Part shown: positions 1 through 11,975 of the stretch, in pieces | How the letters are laid out: every line of letters starts with the position of its first letter | How positions within the stretch are numbered: position 1 is the first letter of the stretch | From: Uranotaenia lowii | Taxonomy: Eukaryota > Arthropoda > Insecta > Diptera > Culicidae | Direction of reading: 5' to 3' | Assembly (NCBI RefSeq): GCF_029784155.1 | Contig: NC_073691.1 | Location: 120,218,226-120,282,225 of the forward strand | Length of the DNA: 64,000 nt | Program-made: the position numbers and the translations under genes | Notes under the pieces: generated by a model | The model's database searches: none | What the model was told of the DNA's origin: nothing | Seen by the model: the letters and a program-made list of their open reading frames with translations, nothing else

Positions 1-464
1 GAAGCTCCATTACAATTTTCAGTATAACTGGAAAACTATTCAAGTAAATGGAACCAAATTTGGCGTGGGAAGGTATTTGATTACGAGAAATGTGTGTATA
101 GTAGTTTGAGAACTCTTCGTTCTTACAGTCGGAAAAACTTAAGAGTGGAGGGTGCTCCCATACAATTTGTTTCATCACACGGGAACTAACCCAGTAAATG
201 GAACGAAATTTGGCTTGGGAGGGAATTTGAACAGAAGGATTGTTTCTGTGAATATTTGGTACTACTGCCGCCTGCCAGTGGGGAGATTGGAAAAAGAGGG
301 GGGGGGGGTCTTTAAATTTATTCACATAGCTTGAGAACTAATCGAGCAAATGAAAACAAATTTGGCATGGGAAAGCATTTGGAAACGTAAAATGATTATT
401 TCCTTTTTTGAGACTTCTTTCTCCTTAATTGGGGATACAGTTAAGGGAAGACGGGAGTACACAT
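1..464 (+). mobile_element. Helitron family A, internal tandem repeats (partial)
   Basis: About three units of roughly 150 bp lie here, each holding a variant of AAATGGAACCAAATTTGGCA and a G-rich stretch after 'acccctccctc'-like sequence. The shared AAATTTGGC core sits near 56, 206 and 358. The same unit fills the bounded Helitrons at 13976-15487 and 61042-62338, so this is a piece of that family running off the left edge. It is cut on the right by the PAL element at 465. There is no Rep/helicase coding sequence. Small ORFs here are open by chance. Confidence 0.7.
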
Positions 465-1019
465 CCCAAGTAACACAGATTATGCCAACTAGCATTAGGA
501 AGTTTTATTATGGTTTAATTATGGCATTTTTTTGTGCAGCTCGTTTTATGGTGGTTTTATTATGGTCATGCAGAATGCTTATAATTTTTTTTTCGACCAT
601 ATGTTTTCAGATGGTTTTGAAAATGCTAACAAAACTTTTATTAAACATGCTGTTTTAGTTATTTTGAAAGAGTCATGAATGCTCTTTTTAAACTATAATA
701 AAACACAAACCTAAAAGTTTGCTCCAAGCTTTCTTTTGCATGTTCTATAATAGCACTCAGTGCATGATTATTAAACCGCCATAAAACTTAGTGACAGTTC
801 TCGATCAAGATGTCAAAACAGGACACGCTCAGATTAGATAGCACATATTTGAATTGGAACTCCACACATTTTTGGTAGGTTGTGCGTATTGGTTTTGAGT
901 TAAAATTAAAAAAATACATCTTTGAAAACTTGAAATCACCGAAAGTGGTATGAATATCTTTACAATATGAGTATTTAGTGAAAGGGCCCAAAAAGTAGGA
1001 AAAAAAACTGTTGCTTGAC

Positions 1020-1850
1020 GCCATCATTAATTCAAGATGGCGGCTTCCGCTTTTATTTTCGAAGCTGTAAATTACTCAAAATATCGTAAAACCTTCACAA
1101 TATGGTTATTAGGTGAAAGTTATAAACGAGTAGAAGTCAATTTTTGTTGCCCGTCGCCATCTTAAATCCAAGATGGCGGCTACCACTCAACTTGAAAATA
1201 CTGTAAATGACTGAAAATCGCATAAAACCTATTTTTGTTGCCCGTCGCCATCTTAAATCCAAGATGGCGGCTACCACTCAACTTGAAAATACTGTAAATG
1301 ACTGAAAATCGCATAATACCTATATTAATATTATATATTAAGTTGAAAGAAATCAACCGGTAGAAGTTGAATTTCGCTATCTGACGCCATCTTGAAATCC
1401 AAGATGGTGGCTTCCACTAAACTTTAAAATGCATTGAATGACTTAAAATGACATGAAACCCAGGTGGTAGTGAGTGGAAGGGCTTAACGAGTAGAAGTCG
1501 AATATTGCTATCTTACGCCATTTTGAAATCCAAGATGGGAGCTTTCTATAAACTTTAAAAATGCTCTAAATCATTGAATATCGAAATATGGGTGTTTGTC
1601 AATTGGGATAAGCTATAAAAAGTTTATTTTTGCATTCTGACGCTATCTTGAAATCCAAGATGGTGGCTTCAGCTGAACTTAAAAATACTGTAAATGAATG
1701 AAAATAGCATGAAACTCCCAAATATATTGTATTGGGTGCTAAGGCTAAATGATAGAAGTCAAATATCTCTTTTCGCGTTACTCTGAAAATCTGTAAGTGA
1801 CTGAAAATCCCACAAAAACCACCACAATACAGACCCCGTTCGTTTTTGGC
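1020..1850 (+). repeat. PAL forward array
   Basis: Palindromic cores lie near 1021, 1155, 1246, 1387, 1514 and 1641, separated by a conserved spacer reading roughly 'cttccgctcaactttaaaat..ctgtaaatgactgaaaatcgcat..gggtattgggtgaaagggctaaacgagtagaag'. Exact CAAGATGGCGGC 12-mers are at 1033-1044, 1169-1180 and 1260-1271. The units at 1155 and 1246 are nearly identical over 91 bp, a recent local duplication. The remaining units have diverged. Confidence 0.8.
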
Positions 1851-2189
1851 AACATTTGATTTTGGCAACATCGAATTTGGCACATGTGCCTAAATCAGAC
1901 GGTTAACAGAAACAACATAACCTTATAGTTTTCGCTAGAATAAGATGTATTGATCTTATTGAAACATAATAGCATGATAGGAATAATAGAATTACATAAA
2001 TGGCAAAAAAAATCAAAAACTATGAACAAAACAAGAAAAGTGCTGAATGCAATAGAAACATAATGAAAAAATAATAAAAGTTATTTAAAATGATCTAAAT
2101 TGTCTTAAAATAGTAGTTTTAATGTAGTATTACGTGAAATAAGTTGTGTTCAAGCGATTTTCATTGATTAACAGTGTTTTAAATTCAGT

Positions 2190-2515
2190 GGAAGCTGCCA
2201 TCTTGGATTTCAAGATGGCGTCGGAAAAAAAATCGACTTCTAGTTTAGCCCTTTCACCCAATACCCGTATAGTGGTGGTTTAATGCGACTTTTTGTCAGC
2301 ATTAAGCATTAAAAGTTGTGCGGATGCCGCCATCTTGGATTTCAAGATGGCGTCTGATAGTGAAATTCAACTTCTACTCGTTTAGCCCTTTCACCCGATA
2401 CCCATTTTGTTGGGGTTTCATGCGATTTCAAGTCATTTACACCATTTTAAAGTTCAGCGGAAGCCGCCATCTTGGATTTCAAGATGGCGTCAGACAACGA
2501 AATTTGACTTCAACT
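2190..2515 (-). repeat. PAL reverse array
   Basis: Three units in the opposite orientation to the 1020-1850 array, with cores near 2197, 2327 and 2464. The spacer is the reverse complement of the forward spacer ('cgacttctactcgtttagccctttcaccc'). GCCGCCATCTTG occurs exactly at 2326-2337 and 2463-2474. The two arrays face each other, giving a fold-back-like element. Confidence 0.8.
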
Positions 2516-3283
2516 CATGATTTATTCCACGGGTCATTCAAAACCAATCCCTTTTCATTCAAAAAGTCTGTCCTCATTTACTGTACTAATGATTTACAAC
2601 TCAGAAATGAGGAACTCAACCTTAGCGTGTAATTGGTTGGCTTGCGAGAGAAACGTCAAATCGTAGCTTTTTTTGAGGTCATCATTAAACCATAATAAAA
2701 CTATAAATTGACTCACGCCATGTTGGTTGCAAAATCGAAGGGCACAAAATGACGCCATGTTGATGGATTCACAATGCAAGCATTGGAAAATATTTTTTCA
2801 GGCCTTTTTCCATCAATTCCATCATGATTGACCATCAGATTTGACGAGGCGCATTTATTTTAAGATACTATTTCATATACATTTTACCTAAAATCTTGAC
2901 TGGCAGTAGAAAAGACGCTCAATATATGGTTGAAACATTGGTTTTATTTTACCAGATCATATCTGAATAATGCAATCATCATTCATCAACCATTATGGTT
3001 GCTGGAAAAAATAAAAAAAAACTCCGAGAACTGACAGAACCGAAAAAAACAAAAATTTCTAACATGTTTTATAATAGCTTTTTAAAAGCTTTGGTGACCA
3101 ACATTGATGACCAACAATTATATGTCTTGATGACGTTTCTAGGGTAGGGCCAAATAGCCTGATTTTGGCTTTATAAGAGTCCAGGTGATGTTATAGAATG
3201 CGCTTTAGCTTTTTATGAAGATTAATGCGATAGTCCAAACGAAATTTCGCTGACCATAATAAAGCTAAAATTTTTACTTGGAT

Positions 3284-5660
3284 AAGCTCGTCCTTTTCAG
3301 TCATTCTAGCAACTGAGACTAGCTGGGATGAAAGCGTTCGCAATGAAGAAATTTTTGGAAGTGCATTTAACATATCCAGAGACGACAGAAATGTTCAATT
3401 GTCTCAAAAGAAGTCAGGTGGCGGACTTCTTATAGCTATTTCTAATGGCTTTAGTTCTGAAATAATTCCAACAAAAAATTCAATGAATTTGAGCAGGTTT
3501 GGGTGAAGGCACACATAGCAGATGAAGCACACGTGTTTGCCTCAGTGTATTTTTCACCAAACCATGCTCATAAAAACATGAAAAATTCCTCATCACTACA
3601 GAAGAGATTATATCCCATCTATCTGCTGAGGTCAAAATTCATATCTATGGGGATTTCAATCAACGCCACGCTGACTTCATCGAGGACTCTGAAAATGAAT
3701 GCATATTACTCCCAGTCGTTGAGGACAATGAAACTTTGCAGTTCATTTTTGACAAAATTGCCAATTTGGGATTGCATCCAATTAATCACATAAAAAACTA
3801 GCAAAATTGCTATTTGGACCTTTTACTAACGAACATTTATGAAGGTTTCTGCGTAATTTAAGCGCAAAACCCTTTATGGAAAAACGAGGCTTTTCATACG
3901 GCAATTGAATATTCCATATTTATACATGAATATCAAATACCCAACGACTGCGAATATGAAGAAGTCTTTGATTACCAATCTGAAAATTATGAAAACATCA
4001 AGAATAGTGTGAAACAGTGTCAATTGGCAAGAAGTTTTTAGGAATGAAAGAAATGTCGAAACTACTACTGACGTCTTTTACAAAATTTTATTTGGAGTTA
4101 TCTCACAAGAAACACCATTGAAGAAAAGAAGACGTTACCGAAACTCTAAGTACCCGTCCTGGTTCAATAAACATATCATGAACTTAAAGAATCGGAAACA
4201 AAAAGCACATAAATTTTTCAAAAAGCACAGTACTTATGAAAATTTAGCATCGTATTTGAGCTTATGCGGTCAACTGAACTTGGCCATTAGCAATGCACTT
4301 GAAGAATACAACGCAAAAACTGAACTTGAAATAAAAACTTGTAAAAAGAATTTATCCACTACGTGAAAGCAAAGTTGAAAACTGGGAATTTTCCGCCAAC
4401 AATGCACCTTGACGAACATGTCGGTGATAAATCGGAACAAACTTGCAATATTTTAGCAAATTTCTTTCAAGATATTCAATCGACATTTAGCGAAGTAGAT
4501 CGTGATCGCGATTATTTTTCATTTTTCCCAGATTTCTCAAGGGACATTAGCATTAATCAAGTTCATGTGCAGGCAGGATATTCTGCGAGGACTAAAAAAT
4601 CTAGACGCATCGAAAGGTTCAGAATTTGACGGAATTCCTCCTGTGTTCATGAAAAGTTTGGCAATGGAACTGAGAGCTCCGAAATTATCGCGGAATAGCC
4701 ATTATCTCTTGCATTCCCAATTTTTTTGAGCAATTATAAATAACTTTTTTTTTTAAATTTAGAATCGAATGACTGACAGCCAACATGGCTTTTTCAAAGG
4801 TCGTTCAACCTCAACTCATTTAATTGAATTTTTAGACATTTCATTGAATGTAATGGATAATGGCAACCATGTGGAAGTTTTTTATACAGACATTAGTAAG
4901 GCATTTGATCGCATAGACATACCAATGCTTCTTTTCAAATTACAAAAAATTGGAATAAAATTTAAACTCCTGAAATGGCTTGAATCAAACCTAACGAATC
5001 GCCAAGAAATAACCAAGAAATAATAAATTTCAATGGAAAGAAATTACACCATATTCAAGTCACTTCAGGAGTTCCGCAAGGATCTCATTTAGGACCCCTA
5101 CTTTTCATACTTTATATAAACGACATTTTCTTTAATTTCAAAAATCTCAAAATGCTCATTTATGCCGACGACATGAAGCTCTATTTGGAAATATGAAATG
5201 AAGAAGACATCAGCATATTCACGAATGAAATTCACATTTTCTACCTGTGGTGCAAAAAAACCCTTCCGAAGCTCAATGTAAAAAAATGCAATTTAATATT
5301 ATTTAGGAGAAAAAAAACAACACAAAATATCACAGTTACATTAAGAGATCAGAATGTGAACGAGTCAGGGATTTGGGAATTATCTTAGACTCTAATATTA
5401 CTTTCACAGAGTATTACAATACTATCATCCATAGGGCAAAGAGCATGCTGGGCTTTATTAAGCGCTTTTGCTTTAATTTTCAAGACCCACACACAATAAA
5501 AACATTAAATTATGCCTATGTAAGGTCTTTTCAGGAATATTGCAGCATTGTTTGGTCCCCATATTCAATTTCACACGAAGAAAGAATAGAATCCGTACAA
5601 GAGCAATTTCTGCTGTATGCCCTTCCCTTCGTAGGTTGGACATCATTTCCATAACTCTAA
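3284..5660 (+). pseudogene. Degenerate LINE: endonuclease plus reverse transcriptase
   Basis: A broken non-LTR retrotransposon reads left to right through several frames. Endonuclease pieces come first: a segment with DESVRNEEIFGSAFN and SGGGLLIAI near 3330-3450, then IHIYGDFN (GDFN motif) near 3640, then YLDLLLTNI near 3810. The linker (4118-4500) has a basic RNSKYPSWFNKHIMNLKNRK segment. RT follows: DILRGLKNLDASKGSEFDGI (4570-4640), MTDSQHGFFKGRST (4769), YTDISKAFDRIDIPMLL (4890), SGVPQGSHLGPLLFILYIND (5065), the catalytic YADD near 5160, and VRDLGIILDSNITFTEYYN (5360). The RT stretch around RPIS is missing after 4690, and stops and frameshifts are frequent. The 5' end is cut at the PAL boundary. 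It belongs to the Jockey/CR1-type superfamily; the clade is uncertain. Confidence 0.85.
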
Positions 5661-5671
5661 AACTATAATTC

Positions 5672-5979
5672 TACAAAGGAAAAAAAGTTAAACTTTCATA
5701 TAAAACAACCCATTTGCTTTTAAATGCTATTTTTTGTTTGTTTGTGAGTCTTCGAAAAAACAGATGTTTTGAAACTTTAAAATTACATTTTTAGTAATAT
5801 AAAAAAATTTCCTACTACGAACCCAACTTAGCCTTTTTGAAACTCAATGTATAGGCTTTCAAACTTAGAAAACAGTTTTCAGATATTTTAACTTCAGACT
5901 AAGTTAATGATGATTATCTGCAAGAATTTCATGCTGATCAAAGTTACCCCGATGATCGAAGTCCCCCCTGTTTACGGTA
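5672..5979 (-). mobile_element. Fragment of TACCGTAAACTGGGGG TIR element
   Basis: In reverse complement this aligns with the left part of the elements at 49275 and 56699. It ends at 5979 with the terminal TACCGTAAAC, then GGGG..ACTTCGATCATCGGGGTAACTTTGATC, then the shared CAGATAATCATCATTA and AAACTGTTTTCTA stretches. It breaks off at about 5672, so only one end of the element is present. Confidence 0.75.
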
Positions 5980-6074
5980 CTGGATTTAAATGCAATATTT
6001 AACTGCTTCCTACCTTGTACTCCAACTTCCATGCATTGTTTCCAACTTGAATAATTCTTGAAAAGTTCGGGGCA

Positions 6075-6146
6075 CAGATAGGGGATTCGAACTTCGATCT
6101 TCAGGTTGAGAGGCGCGTACGCTTCCACAGAACCATGCCTGATGCC
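6075..6146 (-). repeat. tRNA-like SINE head, minus strand
   Basis: Read on the minus strand, a TGGTTCTGTGGAAGCG segment resembling a pol III A box is followed about 40 nt later by GTTCGAATCCCC, a good B box/T-arm match. It is not a complete tRNA: I cannot close the acceptor stem. The most likely identity is a tRNA-derived SINE head. The piece abuts a second tRNA-like piece on the plus strand. Confidence 0.45.
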
Positions 6147-6270
6147 GATCCACTGATGGCATGGGTTCGATTCCAATCTCGGTACTGGGTCGTAAATTTT
6201 AATTTTAAGTTATCTACATCATTTATTCAGTCTGTAAAGCCTAAATCGGCTTAGGCGGTGTATGTTTTTT
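6147..6270 (+). repeat. 5'-truncated tRNA-derived SINE
   Basis: GGGTTCGATTCC (6163-6174) is a B-box match. After an unrelated body with GTCTGTAAAGCCTAAATCGG and CTTAGGCGGTG, the piece ends in a T-run near 6260. No A box lies in the expected place upstream, so it is truncated or degenerate. It is head to head with the minus-strand piece at 6075-6146. Confidence 0.5.
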
Positions 6271-8066
6271 TTTTATTTCGACATTAAAAACATTTGTATT
6301 TGAATTTGAAATGATTTAAATGATTCCGACTTTCTGTACTAACATTTCGGGTGCTCCACATTCGTGGCAAAATATAAATATAAGGCAGAAGCCCCAATAA
6401 AATTTGCCCCACACTGCTTGCAAAACTTATGAGACATCAAATGAATATTCGTCTTTCCTGTCAATTCGTTCGCTCAATCGTGAAAACATTGCTGGAAGCT
6501 GGAAAAATTCGTCCCAGGCTGCCGGAGATGGGAGGAGGCTCTCGATACGCACATTTTCCCTGCAGCTGCAGCATTCAACACGACGCAACATGGAATGGGA
6601 AATGAAAGTCGCAATCGCCCGGATTCGTCCAATATGGCGAATCCTCACAACTGGTTTAAATTTCCCCACGAGTTGAAATCATTCCAATCGAAAAATTTTA
6701 CGACGCAAAGTGGTGCGAAATGTGTTTTTTTTTATTATACTGAAGGTGGCAACCCGGTTTTTGAGAGGGGCGCATATTGGACAATTTTGAAATGTATAGA
6801 GCGTAGAAAGAGTTAACTTCTGTAAAGTCATACTGAAATGATGTTATGGAAAAGAAAATAGAAAATAAAAACAAACAAAAAAGAAAATTATGATTCAAGA
6901 ACTAGGATAACATATGTGTACATGTTGTAGTTTAAAGAAAAAATAAAGAAATAAATTCTTTTTAAAAAACCTTAAATGAAGTAAAAAAAACATCCAATAT
7001 TAACGAATAACTAGCAAAAAAAGTTCAAAACAATCAAATTAATGTAATTTAAATTCATTTGAATTTCTCTGTGGGTATTTCATGAAGGAAAACAGGGATG
7101 ATATTTCAACATTTATTTTTGTGGATTCATTTCCACAAAAGTTGCGATTGAATTGCATGAGCTCAATGTGGCGTAGGTATCACGGATGGGAAAACGCGAA
7201 CGAAAAAATCAATCACAAATCAATTTCCCCGTAATGTTATTCTCGCTCTGATGGCAACCGGCACTTGCTGCACGCACACAATGGAGAACTCGGAAATGGG
7301 CTTCCTCCTGGTCGGTGTTGGCTTATTTTTTGCTCTTCTCTATTCTGCTGAAATTGTCCTCGATATGCAAGTTCGCCATTTGCACGTTGATTGGGGGAAA
7401 AGTGTTTTTTTTTTTGCTACTTGCAACTGTGCTTCTGGTTATAGTAGACTTCCCTTAGAGGTTTTTCCTTTCTACTTTATAAAAAATAAAAAAAAACTCT
7501 GTACCGCAATGGAATAATAGAAAATAATCTTCCGGCAGTTCATTTTAATCTGTCATAGATTGCCATTAAGTATTTTGTAATTTTTATCTTGAATTTTATA
7601 GAATTTGCAGTTGAGAAATCCGCCTACACTACGAAGTGAATTGAGCAACTTTTTTTTTTCATCTATTGAATGATGGGAGCTCATGCTTCTTGTCACCGCG
7701 CATTCTGCTCTGTGTTCATTTTCGTTCACTTACGTGCTTTTAATTATCTCGCTGGCTGACTCGATGCAGTGCTTTTTCGGGGCATCGAATGGCCAATAGC
7801 CAATTAATTTGGAGATGACTCTATATTTACATATCGCTCAGTGGAATTTCTGCCCACATTCAACAGCATCAGAGGGATCTTTTTTCATTGATGGACGGAA
7901 AGAATCTCATCCGTTCTGTTGATGAAAATTTTCCAGGTCAAGTTGTACCATTTAACAAACTAAATGGATTTTCAGTGTCAGTATGATATGGGAAAAAATC
8001 GTGTGATCGTTCCAAAAAATAATTAATTTTTTTTTCAGTTTAGGAGATAAGGGCATAATGGCCACC
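6271..8066. other. No gene recognised; possibly unique DNA
   Basis: AT-rich sequence with two segments of more balanced composition (6400-6680 and 7190-7450). I find no match within the window and no protein motif. An open frame at 7251-7517 includes a hydrophobic run (residues about 17-37, GFLLVGVGLFFALLYSAEIV), but it has no supporting splice or family evidence and is probably chance. Confidence 0.4.
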
Positions 8067-8807
8067 TTAAGGGGGGGGTAGGGTCTAACACTTTCAAAAA
8101 ATCGATTTTTTTATTTTTTTATTTTTTTATTGTAAAACATTTCAAGAATGTTGTGTCAAATTTTCAAGTCAATTGAAGCAAAACTGTAGAAATTATAAGC
8201 CTTTATCTCCTCCTATCTAATACTGCAAGAAAGCAAGAGCAGAAACTTCAAACGCGTTTTTCTCGAAAGCACATTTTTAAAGTCCGTGGACATCGTCATT
8301 TGAAAACTACTTATTCGATTCTTTTCAAATTTGGAACATATTTTCTACATATAAAATACCAGACCCCAACGTTTTTATTTTTTTGTTTTATTACTTTGGA
8401 GAGATTTTACAGATAAAAAATGGCGGATTTTTTCGTGAAAAATCGTAGTTTTTACTTCAAACAGCCACAAAAATTTCATAAAAAAAATTTTAAGTTAAAG
8501 AAAAACGTTGGGGTCCAGAAAAACATCTATTAAAATTATTTTGCTCTGATTTTTTGACTTCAGATGATTCTGTGCTGAGAAACAGTGTCCACCGCAAATC
8601 CTGTTTTCTAAAAGGCATCCTCGAAAGTGCTCCGTCACCGGCTCATTTTTCAATATTTTTCTACAAAAAAATTACAAAATGTTCTTTTAACAATGCTTTG
8701 TATAATGCAAAAAATTTGAATACATTTGTTTGAACGATAGCTCTAGAAAAAAATCGTGAAAATGGTGTTTTTTTTTACCCGTTAGACCCTACCCCCCCCC
8801 CCCTTAA
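8067..8807. mobile_element. TTAA-flanked non-autonomous TIR element
   Basis: TTAA stands at 8067-8070 and 8804-8807. Just inside are inverted ends: GGGGGGGGTAGGGTCTAAC on the left and, on the right, GTTAGACCCTACCCCC with a run of about 13 C. The 733-bp interior is AT-rich and non-coding, with several TTTTTCGTGAAAAATCG-like stretches. A TTAA target duplication is typical of piggyBac and Kolobok transposons; the G-rich end does not let me choose. No transposase is present. Confidence 0.8.
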
Positions 8808-10989
8808 GGAATACGCTTGTTTGCTGGGGTCGTCATAAATAGAGTTGTATCTTCGATTTGTGTTAACCTCTGTATTTGAATACATCACAGTTTTCTTTAA
8901 ACATAGTCGTCAGAAAAGAAAAATTAAAAAATGGACCCGGAACATGTGAGAATAATGAATATAACATAAATTTTAATTTTTTTTTAAATTATTTCAAATG
9001 TCTTTTTTTCGGACTTTGCGCTAAATACACTAATTGAATCTTATTGTGAATTAACAGAGCTGAGTTTGACAAATATTTAACAATTCAGAAAAAGTTACTA
9101 TTCGTTTCATTTTACAGCAACACTTTTCTTACCAATTTAATGTTTGAAAATGTCTTCAAAATTTGTGTCATTATTATCTTTTTTTCAATTTTCAGTTAAG
9201 GATTGGCAAATTGCACTGTGGATTAAAGAATTTAGAAACAAAAGAATTTAAACTTTCTTGTATTAAGATTATTTTTCTCTTAACAGGCAAACCTTGAATG
9301 AAAACAAATCTATTTAGAGTATTTGGAATAAAAATTCAAAATATTCACAAATTACTTAAATTTATAGTTTATGATTGTAAGATAAGAAACTGTTATCCAG
9401 ACAGTTAAATTTAATTCTGAATTTTATTGTTAATTTGAATCAATATTCTAAATTTGGCTTTATGAATCTGGATTTTCAGTTATATTAAAACGTTAATTTA
9501 AAAGCTGGATTTTCGTTGATCTTGATTTTATTTTTTTTTTTTTGGTCGAATTTAAGTGTTTATATTCTTTAATTTACTTTAACTTTACTTTACAGATTGT
9601 TTTTTTTTTAGATCAGATATCTAGTACGAAACTTTTTTTGTATTTTTGTGTATTGGTTCAGATTTTTCTCTATATTTAAATGTTCGAAATTTTAGGTGGC
9701 ATGCTTTTTACTTAAAATTTAATTTTTATATTCTTCATGTTTTTAGTACTTGATGACATTATTGATTACGATCCTTATTTCTGACTTTTGAAACTGAGAG
9801 TTGAATCTTATATCAAGATAAAGTCCTATATAGTTAAAATTTTCTAAAATTCCGATTAACCAATGAGCATGAAAGGTAGTGTGGATTTGCCAATGTTTCC
9901 TGATCCTCCAATCCGTTTTTATGATAATGATTCAATTTACTTGGAGTAACAAAATTTATAACCTTCAATTCTCAAACTAACTGGATAAAATCAACAAAAA
10001 ATATATAAAGGTGACCTTTACCAGTTATATGACTTTCTATTGGTATTACCAAAACTAATAAAAAATGATTTGATAATGAAATGTTTCAATTCAATCTCAT
10101 TGAGTTGTTTTGAGTCTATTGGAAATTTTACAGCCATATTGCTTGAGTTGCTAAAAGAATATGACATTTCAAAAAAAAATTAACGGTGAACGAACAGACA
10201 TTTAAAAAAAAGAAAATTAGAATTGCCTTGATTTTGATGCAAAAAATTACAAATTTTGTCAATATTCTTCGTACAGGCTTTTCTATGCTTCGTAGTTGCG
10301 GAACCCCATAGGGAAAATCACATCCAAGTATCCATTTTACTGGTGCCACGTGAAAAGTACATTTGCAACGAAAATGGGCGCCAAAGCTTCCTATAGAGAG
10401 ATAGATGCACATCAGTAAGCCTTGATTGCTTTTGGCGCCTTCCTACTCTGGGTGATTCGAATGAAAAAAAAAAATGGAAATTGACTTGCCATGACTTTTA
10501 TTTGATACGAATAAAAACTAAAAATTAATTTTCAAATTCCACAGAAACATTTTCGAAATTATCTCTCCGTAGTGTTATTCTTCGCTTGAAGACGAACACA
10601 ACAAAAAAAATCGCATGCAAATCGGATGATCCAGTGAAGAGTTTTGCGTGTTCGCACATTTCTGTATGGTCTGTCTCTCTCCCTGTTTTATATATATAGA
10701 TTCCTGTAAAAATGATATGGAGATTTCTTTTTTGCTGAAAAATTTATACTATAGGAAGTACGGAACTAATCCTTGTGAAATTTTTTTTAACAAAATACTT
10801 ACTTTAGAAGAAAAGTGGAGTGCTTATTATGCCCCGGGTGCACTTTATGCCCTTATCTTCACTAGATTTTTTTTTGTTTCGATTATAGTCGTTTTACCAT
10901 CTTTATGGCATTTGCGACTTTATCAACGTTACAGTTAGCGGATCGTTATTGAAAAACTTATCCATCTTCACTAGATGGGATAATAAAAA
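8808..10989. other. AT-rich intergenic DNA, nothing recognised
   Basis: Very AT-rich, with long T runs near 9530 and 9600. I see no coding motif, no bounded repeat and no inverted ends in this stretch. Frames at 10128-10412 and 10648-10938 have no family features and are treated as chance. Confidence 0.5.
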
Positions 10990-11975
10990 GTTTTTCCAGT
11001 ACCTGACATTGTGAATCCATCAATATGACGTCATTTTGTGCTTTTAGATTTTGCAACCGACATGACGTTAGGCAAATCAATGCTTAATAGCTTTATTATG
11101 GTCAGATAAATGGCTAATTAGTTTTAGAATGGTTTTATGAGAGCCATATGCAAAGCTAAAATTTGACGTTTCTCTCGCAAGCCAACCAATGACACGCTTA
11201 GGATGAGTTCCTGATTTCTGAGTTGATAATCATTAGTACAGTAAATGAGGACAGGCTTTTTGAATGAAAAGGGATTAGTTGTGAAAAGACCGTGGAATAA
11301 ACCATGAGTGAATTCGAATTTCGTTGTCTGACGCCATCTAAAAATCCAAGATGGCAGCTTCTGCTGAACTTTAAAATGTTGTAAATGAGTTAAAATCGCA
11401 TCAAACCCCAACAAAGGGTGAAAGGGCTCAACGAGTAAAAGTCGAATTTAGCTATCTTGAACCCCAAGATGGCGGCATCCGCTCAACTTTAAATGCTGTA
11501 AATGACAAACAATCGCATTAAACTGCCAATATATGGGTATTGGGTAAATAGGCTAAACTAGAAGAATTCGAACTTTTCCTTTCCAACGCCATCTTGAAAT
11601 CCAAGATGGCAGCTTCCGCTCAACTTCAATGCTGTAAATAACTAAAAATAGTTTGAAACCTTCACAATATTGGTATTGGGTGAAAGGGCTTAACTGGTCG
11701 ATTCTACGGAGTCGATTTTCGTTGTCTGACTCCATCATTAAATCCAAGATGGCGGCTTTTGCTTAGCATTAAAATGCTATAAATGACTGAAAATCGCATG
11801 AAACCCCTACCATATTGGTATTGGGTAATAAGCTAAACTAGAAGAATTAAAAGTTCGCTATCGGATGCCATAATGAAATCCAAAACGGCAGCTTCCTCGG
11901 AACTTTAAAATGCTGTTAATCACCGAAAATCGCATGAAACTCCCACAATATGGGTATTAGTTGAAAGGATCAACG
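10990..11975 (-). mobile_element. PAL element copy 3, truncated
   Basis: This is the reverse complement of the right-hand half of PAL copy 1. It starts in sequence matching about 2700-2790 of copy 1 ('gtgaatccatcaatatgacg') and continues through the block with AGTACAGTAAATGAGGACAG into five palindrome units (cores near 11331, 11453, 11587, 11730, 11867). CAAGATGGCGGC is exact at 11465-11476 and 11745-11756. The outer ~500 bp and the whole opposite half are absent, so neither terminus is present. The break near 11975 is not marked by a repeat. Confidence 0.75.

Larger units (their letters stand above)
465..3281 (+). mobile_element. PAL element copy 1: non-coding element with inverted palindrome arrays
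   Basis: The boundaries come from comparison with copy 2 (24483-26503), to which both ends align closely. The ends are short inverted repeats (CCCAAGTAAC on the left, the complement of CCAAGTAA on the right) flanked by a 2-bp duplication, AT. The left 550 bp contains repeated TTTTATTATGG / CCATAATAAAAC motifs. The middle holds a forward array (about 1020-1850) and, after a spacer, a reverse array (about 2190-2515) of units of roughly 100-145 bp. Each unit centres on the palindrome CGCCATCTTGAAATCCAAGA plus TGGCG. No ORF with recognisable motifs occurs, so it must be non-autonomous. A 2-bp duplication limits the superfamily, but I cannot assign one. Confidence 0.75.

Noticed and set aside
7251..7517. 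Possible small membrane protein
   Set aside because: One hydrophobic run only; no conserved context, and the tail is low complexity with T-run-encoded Phe.
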